A stretch of DNA of 64,000 nt from Paracyclopina nana. Taxonomy: Eukaryota; Arthropoda; Copepoda; Cyclopoida; Cyclopettidae. Location of the stretch: NCBI GenBank assembly GCA_019096065.1, contig JAGUCH010000005.1, positions 4,464,001 through 4,528,000 of the forward strand. Direction: 5' to 3'. The notes beneath the pieces were generated by a model. The model did no database searches, was not told the DNA's origin, and saw nothing but the letters and a program-made list of their open reading frames with translations. How positions within the stretch are numbered: position 1 is the stretch's first letter; every line of letters starts with the position of its first letter. The translations under genes and the position numbers were made by a program. This document shows positions 23,559 to 33,400 of the stretch, in pieces.

Positions 23559-25417
23559 TTTCTGAAAAGATTGTAAGGCTTGAGGGGCAGAGGGCCAGAG
23601 CGCCAGCTTGAGTCTTTGCAGGTTAACTGTGATAACGCGTGTGAGTGCTTGCTAAACCTTGGAATGCAGGACCGAAAGAAATTGCATAGTCCCAGAAATT
23701 GTCTTATCTCACGGACAGTAGTAGGTGGAGGAGCGTCTTCTATGGCTTGTAATTTCCTCTTGTTGGGTTGGTAACCCGTAGGTGTTAAGGTGAAGCCTAG
23801 ATAAGTGCACTCAGTAGTTCCAAAGGAACACTTGGGGAGGTTGATTTTCAGATTTGCTCTCCGAAGCCGCGCAAAGCATTCCTCCAAACCTGCAATCATG
23901 TCTTTGTGATCAGTTCCCTTGACTAGAATATCATCTAAATATAGCAAAACTCGCTTGGGAGTTAGGTGTTCAAACACTTTCATCATCATACGTTGAAATG
24001 ATAGGGGCATGTTGCAAAGTCCAAACGGTGCCCTGCAGTATTGAAATTGGCCTCTTCCAGGGATAGTAAAAGCGGTCAAATGTTTGGACGATTCATCCAT
24101 TTGCATTTGGTGAAAACCATTGCGGAGGTCTAATTGTGAGAAAAGTTGGGTTCCTGACCTTCCAATGTCATCGATGCATTCGGAGATGAGTGGGAGGCGA
24201 TAGCTTGATGGCTCTGTTTTGGCATTCAGGCCTCTATAATCAATCACTGGTCTCCAGCCTGTCTGTCCATCTGGTAATTTTCTTGGGACACAGAATATTG
24301 AGGAATTCCATTCGGAGTCAGATGGCTCAATGATTCCCATTTTAAGCCATTCGTCAACACTTTCACTGATGTGCTCTAAATGTTTCTGAGGGATCGGAAA
24401 TTGTTTGTTGAACACTGGGTTCTTGTTAGTCAGATTGATCTTGTGCTTCATTAGGGTACATTTACCCAAGTCATATTCTGAAACGGAAATAACGTCAGAA
24501 TTGTTTAAGAGCAGTTTTAAATAATTCTGACGCTCATTAGGAGTCAAGTGGTCAAGTCTGGCATGCTTGTTAATATACTCCTTCACCATGGGATCATGCC
24601 TAGGAGGCTGTCCCGAAGTAGAAATGCTGGAAACACAAGCAAATGCATCATTAAACGGTACAAAATCTGATAAATCAATGTTGACGAGTTCACCAATTTT
24701 TAGCCCCTTCTTCAGTGTAGCGGGCTCCAATCCAGGGTTGGTGATTTTCACAGTAGCGATTCCAAAGTCGTCTGTTCGAAGAAGGCAGTCGTCTGCGCAC
24801 ACCATGGAATCCTCGTAATTTCTGAGCTTGAAACATCCTTCAAAATTTGGTTGTCGTTTGCGTTCTTCATCGGTAATTAACAGTCTGACAGTTGCAACGC
24901 TTCTGGCAGGCAAAAAAGTGTCATTGTGGACGACAGCAGCAGTTGGCGAGGTTTTCTTGTAGTGAATGGCCATGGAGATGGGGTCGTAGTGTAAACCAGC
25001 AGCATGGATAATATCTACCCCCAGGATACCTTCTACATTTAAGGAGTCACAAACATAAAAGTCGCACAGAGTTTGTTTTCCTTTGATGTCACATGGCAGC
25101 TGATAAAGTCCAAGTATTCGCAGAGGCGTACCGGACGCACAGGTAGCTCTTAGCGGGGATGCAGTTAGCACTTTTTGAGGCCTCTTGTCAATGGGAATCT
25201 TCCTAAAGGCGGTGCGTGACAACAAGCTGATATTAGCACCAGTATCGTAAAGGCAATTGAAGTTTGCTCCGTGGCAGGTTACAGTCAAAAATGGCCGTTT
25301 ATTGGTAACAGGTCGACTTACAGTCATAGTTGTGAAGTATGAGAGTAGCATCGAGAATGTTGAAGCGGCCAGACCAGGGCGGCGCGTCGGCTGGAGCACG
25401 GGACGGCCGCCTACCAG
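23555..25417 (-). CDS. pol: Retrotransposon Pol, protease and reverse transcriptase part
   Basis: Entered by -1 frameshift, with no ATG needed; the first possible codon for a free start is only GTG. The aspartic protease active site is LYDTGANISLLS. The reverse transcriptase follows, with the SxLDLRNGFHQ-type motif, the APFGLCNMPLSFQ motif and the catalytic YLDDILV box. The frame stops at 23555, where the thumb/connection region should pass into RNase H. The next part continues in another frame, so Pol is interrupted here. Confidence 0.9.
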   Translation of the reverse strand: MVGGRPVLQPTRRPGLAASTFSMLLSYFTTMTVSRPVTNKRPFLTVTCHGANFNCLYDTGANISLLSRTAFRKIPIDKRPQKVLTASPLRATCASGTPLRILGLYQLPCDIKGKQTLCDFYVCDSLNVEGILGVDIIHAAGLHYDPISMAIHYKKTSPTAAVVHNDTFLPARSVATVRLLITDEERKRQPNFEGCFKLRNYEDSMVCADDCLLRTDDFGIATVKITNPGLEPATLKKGLKIGELVNIDLSDFVPFNDAFACVSSISTSGQPPRHDPMVKEYINKHARLDHLTPNERQNYLKLLLNNSDVISVSEYDLGKCTLMKHKINLTNKNPVFNKQFPIPQKHLEHISESVDEWLKMGIIEPSDSEWNSSIFCVPRKLPDGQTGWRPVIDYRGLNAKTEPSSYRLPLISECIDDIGRSGTQLFSQLDLRNGFHQMQMDESSKHLTAFTIPGRGQFQYCRAPFGLCNMPLSFQRMMMKVFEHLTPKRVLLYLDDILVKGTDHKDMIAGLEECFARLRRANLKINLPKCSFGTTECTYLGFTLTPTGYQPNKRKLQAIEDAPPPTTVREIRQFLGLCNFFRSCIPRFSKHSHALSQLTCKDSSWRSGPLPLKPYNLFRN

Positions 25418-25423
25418 TTTAAA
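25378..25423 (-). promoter_or_regulatory. -1 ribosomal frameshift site at the gag-pol junction
   Basis: On the element strand the heptamer T TTA AAC (25417-25423) is in the gag frame, two codons before the gag stop. Slipping back by one base enters exactly the open pol frame. Five bases further on, GGCGGCCGTC (25402-25411) can pair with GACGCGCCGCC (25378-25388), a GC-rich stem of about 10 bp with one bulged base and a 13-nt loop. Slippery heptamer, short spacer and strong stem are the three parts of a standard retroviral -1 site. Whether a pseudoknot forms is not visible. Confidence 0.85.
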
Positions 25424-26499
25424 TCACCTTGAACTTCATGAGCTTGCTTCCCTTTGCTGGCCCTCTTGCTTCCAGGCTTGGGTTTATATAGATTGCTCTT
25501 CTGATCTCTTTTCTTGCTGAAACACTCCGTCTCTCGGTGGCCTGGAATGTCGCAATACCAGCATTTAAGGCGATTACCCTGGGAGGTCCTAGGTGGTCTG
25601 CGTTCCCCAAGGCGACCTTTGACAAGGTCAATGAATTTCTCCACTGTATTTTCGAGGCTTTCTTGATTCTTGGGTTGGGCCGGTTGATCTTCCTTATCTT
25701 GAATCTTGATGGCATTAACCTCTGGTGGTGGTACTGAAGCCTTCTTGTCATTGGAAAATGAAGCTTCCACTCTTGATGCGAAGCCAACTATATCTTCCAA
25801 CTTGGTGTATTCTTGGACCACAACCTGCGACTTGATGGTCTTGATGAGCCCATGTACAAATCGGCGCTTCACCATAAATTGGTAGGCCTCATTCTTCGCC
25901 AATTCCTGGACCTCTGGCAGTTTACCCGCGGCAACCAGAGTGGTGGGGGTGTTCTCCAAAGGTGCGAAGTTCTCCATTAAGGTCAGGGTCCCAGTTTTGA
26001 CCCTATCAAAGAAGTCCTTGACCGTCTCATTAGGCTCCTGTACCAAGGAGTCTTCAATTGCCGATTCTTCAGCCAAGGTACACACATGGTGGAAACGAGC
26101 AAGAAAAATCTTCTTCAATCCATTAGGCCCCTCCCAAGTGGAGGGCGTCCGCTTCTCCTCAGCCAAAATATTATACCACTGACCTGCTTTGCCTTTCAAG
26201 GCCAAAGCTGCATAACTTGCAGTGGCTTCGTCACTCCAGCGGGGTTGTTCAGCAGCAGCAGCCCCTTGATTGACAATTGTACGCAGGTGATCTATGCGTG
26301 TCACCCAGGCTCGAGGTCCAAGCTTGTCCGTCGATCGGTCTCCAGAAAACTCAGGCAAATCGATTGCCTTGATTGCCCTGTTGGCCATGGCAGTAGTGCT
26401 GTGACTGCCCAATTGATCCAAATTGCCCGCAGGCTCCTCTTGATTACCAGGCTCCACTGGTACGTCTTCTTCACCTGCAACTCGTCCTGAGCCAGGCAT
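25411..26499 (-). CDS. gag: Retrotransposon Gag
   Basis: Structural polyprotein of the element, 362 aa, starting at the ATG at 26499 (MPGSGR). The central part carries a capsid-like helical region with conserved W and F residues (GKAGQWYNIL, FDRVKTGTL). Near the C-terminus one zinc knuckle, CWYCDIPGHRETEC, fits C-X2-C-X4-H-X4-C for RNA binding. It ends at a TAG (25411-25413) only two codons after a slippery heptamer, so Gag-Pol is expected from -1 frameshifting. The frame is intact. Confidence 0.9.
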   Translation of the reverse strand: MPGSGRVAGEEDVPVEPGNQEEPAGNLDQLGSHSTTAMANRAIKAIDLPEFSGDRSTDKLGPRAWVTRIDHLRTIVNQGAAAAEQPRWSDEATASYAALALKGKAGQWYNILAEEKRTPSTWEGPNGLKKIFLARFHHVCTLAEESAIEDSLVQEPNETVKDFFDRVKTGTLTLMENFAPLENTPTTLVAAGKLPEVQELAKNEAYQFMVKRRFVHGLIKTIKSQVVVQEYTKLEDIVGFASRVEASFSNDKKASVPPPEVNAIKIQDKEDQPAQPKNQESLENTVEKFIDLVKGRLGERRPPRTSQGNRLKCWYCDIPGHRETECFSKKRDQKSNLYKPKPGSKRASKGKQAHEVQGDLNW

Positions 26500-26597
26500 A
26501 TACACTGACTATATTCCGGCGCAAAATCTGCTCTTTTGCAAGCAAGCAAAAAGGGCAGAGTCCCTCCCCCAGGTTAAAAACGAGGACGTGAGGTCGA

Positions 26598-26615
26598 AAA
26601 GCCAGATGCCACCAA
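26598..26615 (-). other. Candidate primer-binding site
   Basis: The internal sequence directly after the 5' LTR begins TTGGTGGCATCTGGC on the element strand. TGG, the complement of a tRNA CCA end, lies one base inside. The tRNA was not identified. Confidence 0.5.
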
Positions 26616-26842
26616 TATTGTATCCTGGACTTCCCAAGATCCTACAACTATGGCGAGCCGGAATGAGCACAACTTGCTAGCTCAAAGTCAGTATCAAATC
26701 TGTTTCTTTATTGCAGTACTCGCGCTTATATATCTGTCGCACAAGGTTACGGCACTATCATAAGAGTGAGTGTTGTTAGGCGGAAGCAGGAAAAGGGTTA
26801 GTTGCGTAAAAGAGTAATTGCCAGGAAGTCAAAAGTACAATA
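26616..26842 (-). repeat. 5' LTR of the retrotransposon
   Basis: 227 bp with perfect 7 bp ends TATTGTA/TACAATA. On the element strand, a TATA box (TATATAAGCGCG, 26722-26733) is followed about 10-15 bp later by AATAAA (26707-26712), so promoter and polyadenylation signal are packed close together. In this copy the promoter function matters: it drives the gag-pol transcript leftward. Confidence 0.93.
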
Positions 26843-26846
26843 ATAT
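26843..26846. repeat. Target-site duplication, right (ATAT)
   Basis: ATAT directly after the 5' LTR, pairing with 19275-19278. Confidence 0.85.
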
Positions 26847-27125
26847 TGCTCATTTCGTCGAGTGTTTCCAGACAAGAGCGTTCCGGATCGGAAGTCGAAA
26901 TCCACGAGAAATAGGAACTGAGCAAAACTTGCAAACATCAGGGGTTCTTTAATTGCACATGATAAGTAAGTAGCAAGGGATAAATATATTGGTCTACTTC
27001 TCATTGAGCAGAATACAGGTTCAAAGTAATTTCATCAGTGGTGGATTATGTAGGCTACAAGTAGCATGTCACAGGCTCACAGCCGAAGTTCATCGGGTAT
27101 ATTTGGGGGGTTATTATTTGGCTTC
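26847..27125. other. Cav3 3' flank
   Basis: Expected 3' UTR of Cav3, directly downstream of its stop at 27126. The retrotransposon begins only about 280 bp beyond the stop, so Cav3 transcripts may end within or read into the element, which is in the same orientation. Confidence 0.4.
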
Positions 27126-30100
27126 TCAAAATAATTCGTGCGCCAGTGAGAGCTGTTTCTCCAGCTCCAGTTCTACTTCAACGTCATCTTCCATCTGAAA
27201 AAGATAGGAAAGCAGCATAAGAATCGAGCGTGATGTGGCACAGCAACTGATCATAGTGCCACAAATCACAGCAGCATATTAGTAAATTATAAAAGCAAAG
27301 TGTGATCGAGTTGTCTTGTGTGGGTCTTCTATGCAAAGACAAGTGGCATTTTTTTTAATAACAAACAAAGGTGTGAAAGTTTTGTCTTTAAGTCTCGTTG
27401 TAAGACAATTTTCTTTCAGTGATTGGTCCTGTAATTTCCTTAGTATTATATGTATGGTATTTTTGGACTTTGATGATGTAACATTATATATAGTGGGATT
27501 AATTGTCAGAAAAGGTTAATGGCAGATATTTGCGGACTGCTGTTAAGCGAAGCTTGGCAACGTTCCCTTTTATTGGTTACCATCATGTTTTTTCGCATTA
27601 AAATTCGCTTTGCTTTCTACTACTTTTTTAGAAAGTCGTTATGCGTTTTGGGTTACCTGTGGCATTTTCAATTCTAAGACTTCTAAGCCCTTTGATTAGC
27701 GTGTGTTGGTTAAAAATGAGTGGAACTTCTTTTGCTCCTCTCACAATGTACAACAAGTTTTGAATCTAAGTGTACTTCAGATTGTCTCGCTTTGTTTCTG
27801 TATCAAATCTCGAAGGTAATAATCAACAATAGTTAAGATGACAACACTGCAATCAAAGATAATGGACATAAACACAATCGTGAGACATGGGTTTGTGTTT
27901 CATTTGGTTGTCCAGAGCTGCACCGCAAACCTTTTCAAATCATCACTGTTAATCAAAAGCTGCCTGGGAAGACGCTGGAGTTTGCCTTCTTTTCGTTTTC
28001 GCTCTCGAATCATCTCCCGATGCATCTATTATTCAGTTGCCAAACAGGAAACAATGGATCAGTTCATTTTAAACAACTTGGGCAGAAGAGGGTGCTTCAA
28101 TAAATCAATAGCTATTTTCGATACTCGATGCATTTTGTTATGAGGTCACCCATACTCTCTAACTGCGGTCGTCCATTTTATCTTAATTGTAACATTATTT
28201 TTATGAGGATAGAGATGAAGAGGACAAACTGTCTAAGCAGAATGAAAGAAAGCATCGTAAGACAAAATATGAATTGGCATTTCGCAAATTCTCAATGTCA
28301 ATCGCAAGCACGAAGAAATATGTCTTACACTGCCGCAATCCAATATGAGCTAAAAAAGTCATATCAAAGATTTACTAACAATATTTCCGCGAGTCTTTTC
28401 ATCGCAGCTTTGTCTAATATCGATCTTGGGAATTGTTTGAGTTTCCAAAGCATCTGGCAGCTATTTAGGCTAACCTCTATATAAGGAAATGGCAACAAAT
28501 CAATTCAAATGTGTATAAAATAGCTGATACACTCGCAAACGGTGAACGAAATCAGATGAAAGATTGGTGGAATCTTTTTGCGGTTGGTTAAGCTTAAAAC
28601 TATTTCTAAGCCCTGCACCACATTAAGTAATAAATTGCCACCCAAATGTGGTGCCAAGAGCTTTACAGCTGTCTCCGCAAAAGATTCCGCTCTTAATAAA
28701 GCAGCCTCAAAAAAGAAAGAGGTAATTCTGCAGATTATTATATTCATCGATGCTCTATAGCTATGGTTCAAAAGGAGTTAAAGGGGATCTGCGTATGACC
28801 TCAATCTCAAATGAAGCCTTTGCTACTTTTCTTTTTTTTTAAAGCAAGGAAAGTCAGAACATTAATTGAGTTGTAAATGGGCAACGAGTAAAACTACTTG
28901 AATGAAACACATTCAAAACTGTTACGAAGACGGCTAAAGGTTGGACTTTACCAATCTTAACATTGCATCTTGAAGCTTTTCCTGCAAAGAATTTCGTGAG
29001 TCCGTGGCATCATCAATTATATCTAATTTAAATTGTGTAGGAGATGACGAAGAAAGTCATCATCCACAGAGAGATCTTGTTTCCAGCTATTTCCTTTCGT
29101 AGGAAAAGGGAGGGCATTATTTTGAAGTTGTATGTAGCACTACATAGTAGTTCCCGCTCGTTATCCGCGTTGTAGTAATAAAAAAAGGAAGCTGAATGCT
29201 CCATACCTGTTTGTGAGACTCTTCTAGGTGTTTCATCAAAACTGCAACAACGACGTTAACCAGCACAAATTGAGCCATGAGGACGAAAACGACGAAAAAC
29301 AGGGGTGCAAAGTATGGCGACACGCAGCAATTTCGTAGGCAATCGTCACCATCTTCGCACTCTTCTCTCAGGGTATCTTTCATAATCCCATTCCAGTTGT
29401 CCCCTGTCGCAATTCGGAATAGGGTCAAGAAGGCCATTCCGAAGGACCTGAAGTGGGCATGCTCTCCTAAGCCTTGGCACGGGTGAAATTCGTCACATTC
29501 TGCAGCAAAAAATATACTGTATTATTATAAAGCTCTTATTCACTTTTGCAATGGGAAAATCAAAGCCCAGAAGAAGACACATTGGGAAAAGTTGGAAAGA
29601 AGCCTGGAAGCCACTTCCGAAATCTCTATATACTTTGCCAAAATAAAGCAGTTGAGCCTCTCTCAATCCAGCTTTGGACCAGTAAATCTTTGGTGGTTAC
29701 GGCAAAAGTTGGGTGTTTTGATCATCGTAACTTACCCAAGCGACCAAACATTTCAACTCCGAGAGCAGCGAAAATGAAAAACAACAGGAAGAACAAGAGG
29801 CCCAAATTTCCAACTTGCGGCAATGCTTGCATCACAGTGTCCAACAGGGCCCGTATGCCCTTGGCCATTTTTAGCAGTTTGAGGACTAGAAGAGAAAAAT
29901 TGAGTCCACCGTGCTCTATCAATTACCACCATTGTTGTCCCTACCACGAGCGATTCTTAGGACTCGCATTACTCTCATAATTGTGGGATTAATGGGCATT
30001 AAATCCGACTTAAGTTCTTCCAAAACAATACCAAGAACAGACAAGAAAACAATGGCAACGTCTAATTGATTCCATCTGAAACGAGGATGATGTAGTCATC

Positions 30101-30445
30101 AGATTTAAGCCATGAAAGGAAGGCTTACCGATCGTTCAGGTATCGCCCGCATCCCAAAGCTGCAATTTTCATGCCAGCTTCTAGAATGAAGACGGCTGTG
30201 AAAAAGTAATTGAAGACCTTCAGGGCATATGCCAAACCCTGCAAACAAGTAGAATCTAGTCGCGAGTAGCAAAAAAGCAGGAGGACGACATACCCTTGGC
30301 ATCATGTAAAATTCCATCGCCATTGTGATGACATTGAGGCCAATAACGGCAGATATGGCCAAGTCGAAATACTTTGAGGTCACCATTTTGTGCACGGTCA
30401 TTCTGGTCGGCGAGTAATGAATATAATATGGAGTTTCCAACATTT
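27126..30445 (-). CDS. Ca-alpha1T: Cav3 repeat IV and short C-terminus (exons 21-26)
   Basis: Exon 21 starts the repeat with [19 protein letters not shown] (S1). S4 is [16 protein letters not shown]. The pore has [11 protein letters not shown] and filter Asp in TGDNWNG. S6 ends [14 protein letters not shown]. Exon 26 (27126-27194, 69 nt) is 2 kb further on. It has a good acceptor (CTTTTTCAG) and encodes 22 residues, [14 protein letters not shown] then SLAHELF-stop after its Met. This fits the acidic start of the Cav3 C-tail (ESNKE...AELE...), but the protein then stops where vertebrate channels continue for hundreds of residues. Confidence 0.85.
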
Positions 30446-33400
30446 CTGGAAGCAAGCAAAAAACACATCATTACTTTTTCATAGGCACAATGCAGCCATA
30501 TATGACACTACTCGAGTCACATTCCTTCAGCAGCACACAGCCTTCAAAGTTCATCACTTATTTGTCCTTGATGCGAGGGATCTCCAAAACATCATTCAAG
30601 CAAACACGAGCTTACTTGCAAACGCAAAAAGCGTTGCTTTTCCACAGCAACAAACATAACCGTTCAAAGCGTGCTACTTGCACAGCAAAAGAAGGATGTG
30701 CAACAAGCAAATATTTTCCAGAATGGCTTGAAATTTCCTTACTTCTCCTCCTCTCCTCGATTTTCTTGGCTCTCTTGGCGGCTCTCCGAGCCCTCTCCTC
30801 TTTTTCCTGCTCGGCCCTGCATCTGTGAAAGTTTTCCACCACCACACCAACAAACATATTAAGGACAAAAAATCCGACCAGGAGCAGGAAAGAAATGAAA
30901 TAGATCAGTCTCCATTCGTTGAAGTTTTCCCGAGGCTACAACAAGAAAGAGAGCAATCAATCACTAATCTCATTTGCACTATGTTGTTGCTGGCTTCGTG
31001 TAGTACAAACCTGCTGATCCAGGCCGACTGCATCCAGCCCTTGATACATGATGTTCACCCATCCGTCCTTGGAGGAGAGCACGAAGAGAGACATGAGAGC
31101 CTGGCCAAGGTTGTCGAAATTGTACTTGTGGTTCACCCAACGGTTGCCATTTGCACTGAGCTCCAGACACTGAGTCTTGTTCTGAACCAGCTCGGCATCC
31201 GGCCCTTCGCAGTAGTAGAATATGCCTTTGAAGAGCTGAAACGAGGGATAGGAAAAACCTTTGAAATGGCCATTGATATTTCCAAAAGCTGCTCGCGGCC
31301 TCTAGACTTGAAGTTCATACTGTAGCACACAAGTTTTGGCCCTCCAAGTTTTCTCCCTCACGATCTTGTGTGACAGATGAGAAAACTAGAAGGAGTAGAT
31401 CTATAGTACATACCTGAACCCCGAGAATGCCAAAGATGATGAAGAAGGTGCAACAGATGAGCACAATGTTCCCGATGGGCTTCAACGAGGACAGAAGTGT
31501 TTGCACGACCAACTTTAGCCCTGGTGCCCTGTTGATGACCCTGAGTGGCCTTAGAGCTCTGACGAGGCGAAAGACTCTCAGGATATCGAAGATCTTGGAT
31601 GCATGGCCGAATATCACAGATACGATTGTGTCGAACAGGGACACGATCACCAGAGTGCCATCCATTATATTCCAGCCGGATTTGAAGTATGCATTTTCTC
31701 CATAAATTAGACCGGTTGACACAGCCTTGAGAGAGAGAGAGGAGGAACACAAAAGATAAAAGGAATCGAAAAGATGAAAGACCACTACTACCTTCAGACC
31801 CATTTCTATGGTGAATACGACAGTAAATACGTTGTTGAGGATGTCCAGCACTTTGCGTTCCAGCGACCAGGGAGGGATGTTGGGCCTTTCCATTGCCAGG
31901 GTTATGCAGTTGCTTGCGATGAAGACCAAAATTATAAAGTCAAACCAGGCCTGCTCGGTGAGAGCTTGGCACCTGAGACGAAATCTGGAACACAATAGTT
32001 TGCACATCATATCCTGTGTTCATGAAATTGGGGTAAGCCTATGGTATATGGGTTTTCCAATAATTCACGTCCTGATCTCGATACACATGCATAATGCCGC
32101 AAAGCTCATCAAGCTGCATCGTCGGGAAAAGCTTAGCCCCTTTCTGTACTCATTCTTTGTGGTATGCAGCATGTTTTTTTCAGCCAGAATTTGACCGCAG
32201 CTAGATGGCCCCAACCAAAGGTGACCTTGCATCACTCTTATCAGATCGTACCAAAACTACACAAATAAAAAAAAAGCTTAACCATGGTTGTTGGAGAGCC
32301 AGGATGTAAATACGAGCTATTCTCCAATTCGGGGCTATGGCATAGCATCTTGCGGTCAGTCGACCGACCACAAATGCAATTCTATAATTGAACCGAAAAC
32401 CTCACCCACTTCTATGCTTGGATTGAGCAACTGAAACGGGTAAATGGCGTACCTGGAAGTGGGAGGGAACAGCCACAAGGAGTGGTTGTCGCGAGCCTCC
32501 AAGAATTTAAGCCATTTTTCTCGCACAGAAAAGGTCATGTCATTTGGCTTTTCCCCAGCAGCAGCAGCAGCAGCGGTAGCAGGGCCGAGGCCGTCCATAA
32601 GATGAATGGAGTTGGCCCTCCCATTGGATCCGTTTTTGGCATTCGTCGTCGTTGCATTCGTCGTCAAATTGCCGCTCAGATCGTTAGACGATGAACTGCC
32701 GTTGTTCCTGGACTTGTTGCATTTGTGACCAGGCGTGCCCCTGTGCCTACACGACGACCTCGATCGGTTAGACACTCTTGACGGATGCCTCACAAATCCT
32801 CCACTTGGGGAATTGCTCCTCGAAACTTGGAGGAACTCGGCAAACGCAGGATTCGTTTCCACTTCCTCCTTCTTCACTTGGCGAGCCATGATGATTTTAT
32901 TATCACCGCAATGTGGACAGGTTACGACCAGCTGCCGTGGCTCGCCAATTTCAAGCAAGGTGCTGCGCAAGTTGTCTAGAGCAGTCCTGCAAAGGCCATT
33001 AAGTTTTATTATGAAGTAGCACATTCCATGATCAAATTAGCATGTTTATAGCAATTGGCGCATAAGCTGGGCAGGTTGGCCACATACTAAATACTGAATA
33101 TAGTAAGCCTGCAAAAGTAAAAGAAGCTTACTTGCTCAGGCTTAATCTGGGAGAAAGAACTCGCCCGGAATTAGCCCTGGCTCCCATTTTGTCTGAAACG
33201 AAAAACAAGGCCGACAGTGACAAAAGTTGGAGGCTGTCAAAGCAGTTGAGGATTTACCGGATGAAATGGAGCTGAGCGGCCTCGGTGGAGGCGCTGGCGA
33301 GGATGGCAAAGATGACTCAATGTGCTGATTTCCGCCTCCACTTGCATCTTTCGAATAGACAGAATTTCTGTCAGAGCTTCGCTTTTCATCCTGGAAGAGA

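Larger units (their letters stand above)
19279..26842 (-). mobile_element. Complete env-bearing Ty3/gypsy-type LTR retrotransposon (endogenous retrovirus-like)
   Basis: A 7564 bp element read on the minus strand: 5' LTR 26616-26842, gag, pol, env, 3' LTR 19279-19505. The LTRs are 227 bp, end TATTGTA...TACAATA and read as identical. The 4 bp target duplication ATAT lies at 19275-19278 and 26843-26846. The order protease, RT, RNase H, integrase, then env with a furin site and fusion-peptide-like segment is that of errantivirus-like gypsy elements. Gag and env are open and full length. Pol is divided by one frame change near 23.6 kb, so this copy is probably not autonomous. Identical LTRs mean the insertion is recent. 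It sits between two genes and breaks no exon that I can see. Confidence 0.95.

Noticed and set aside
30825..31325. 166-codon plus-strand ORF
   Set aside because: It is the complement of Cav3 exons 19-20, whose minus-strand reading has conserved channel motifs and correct splice phases.
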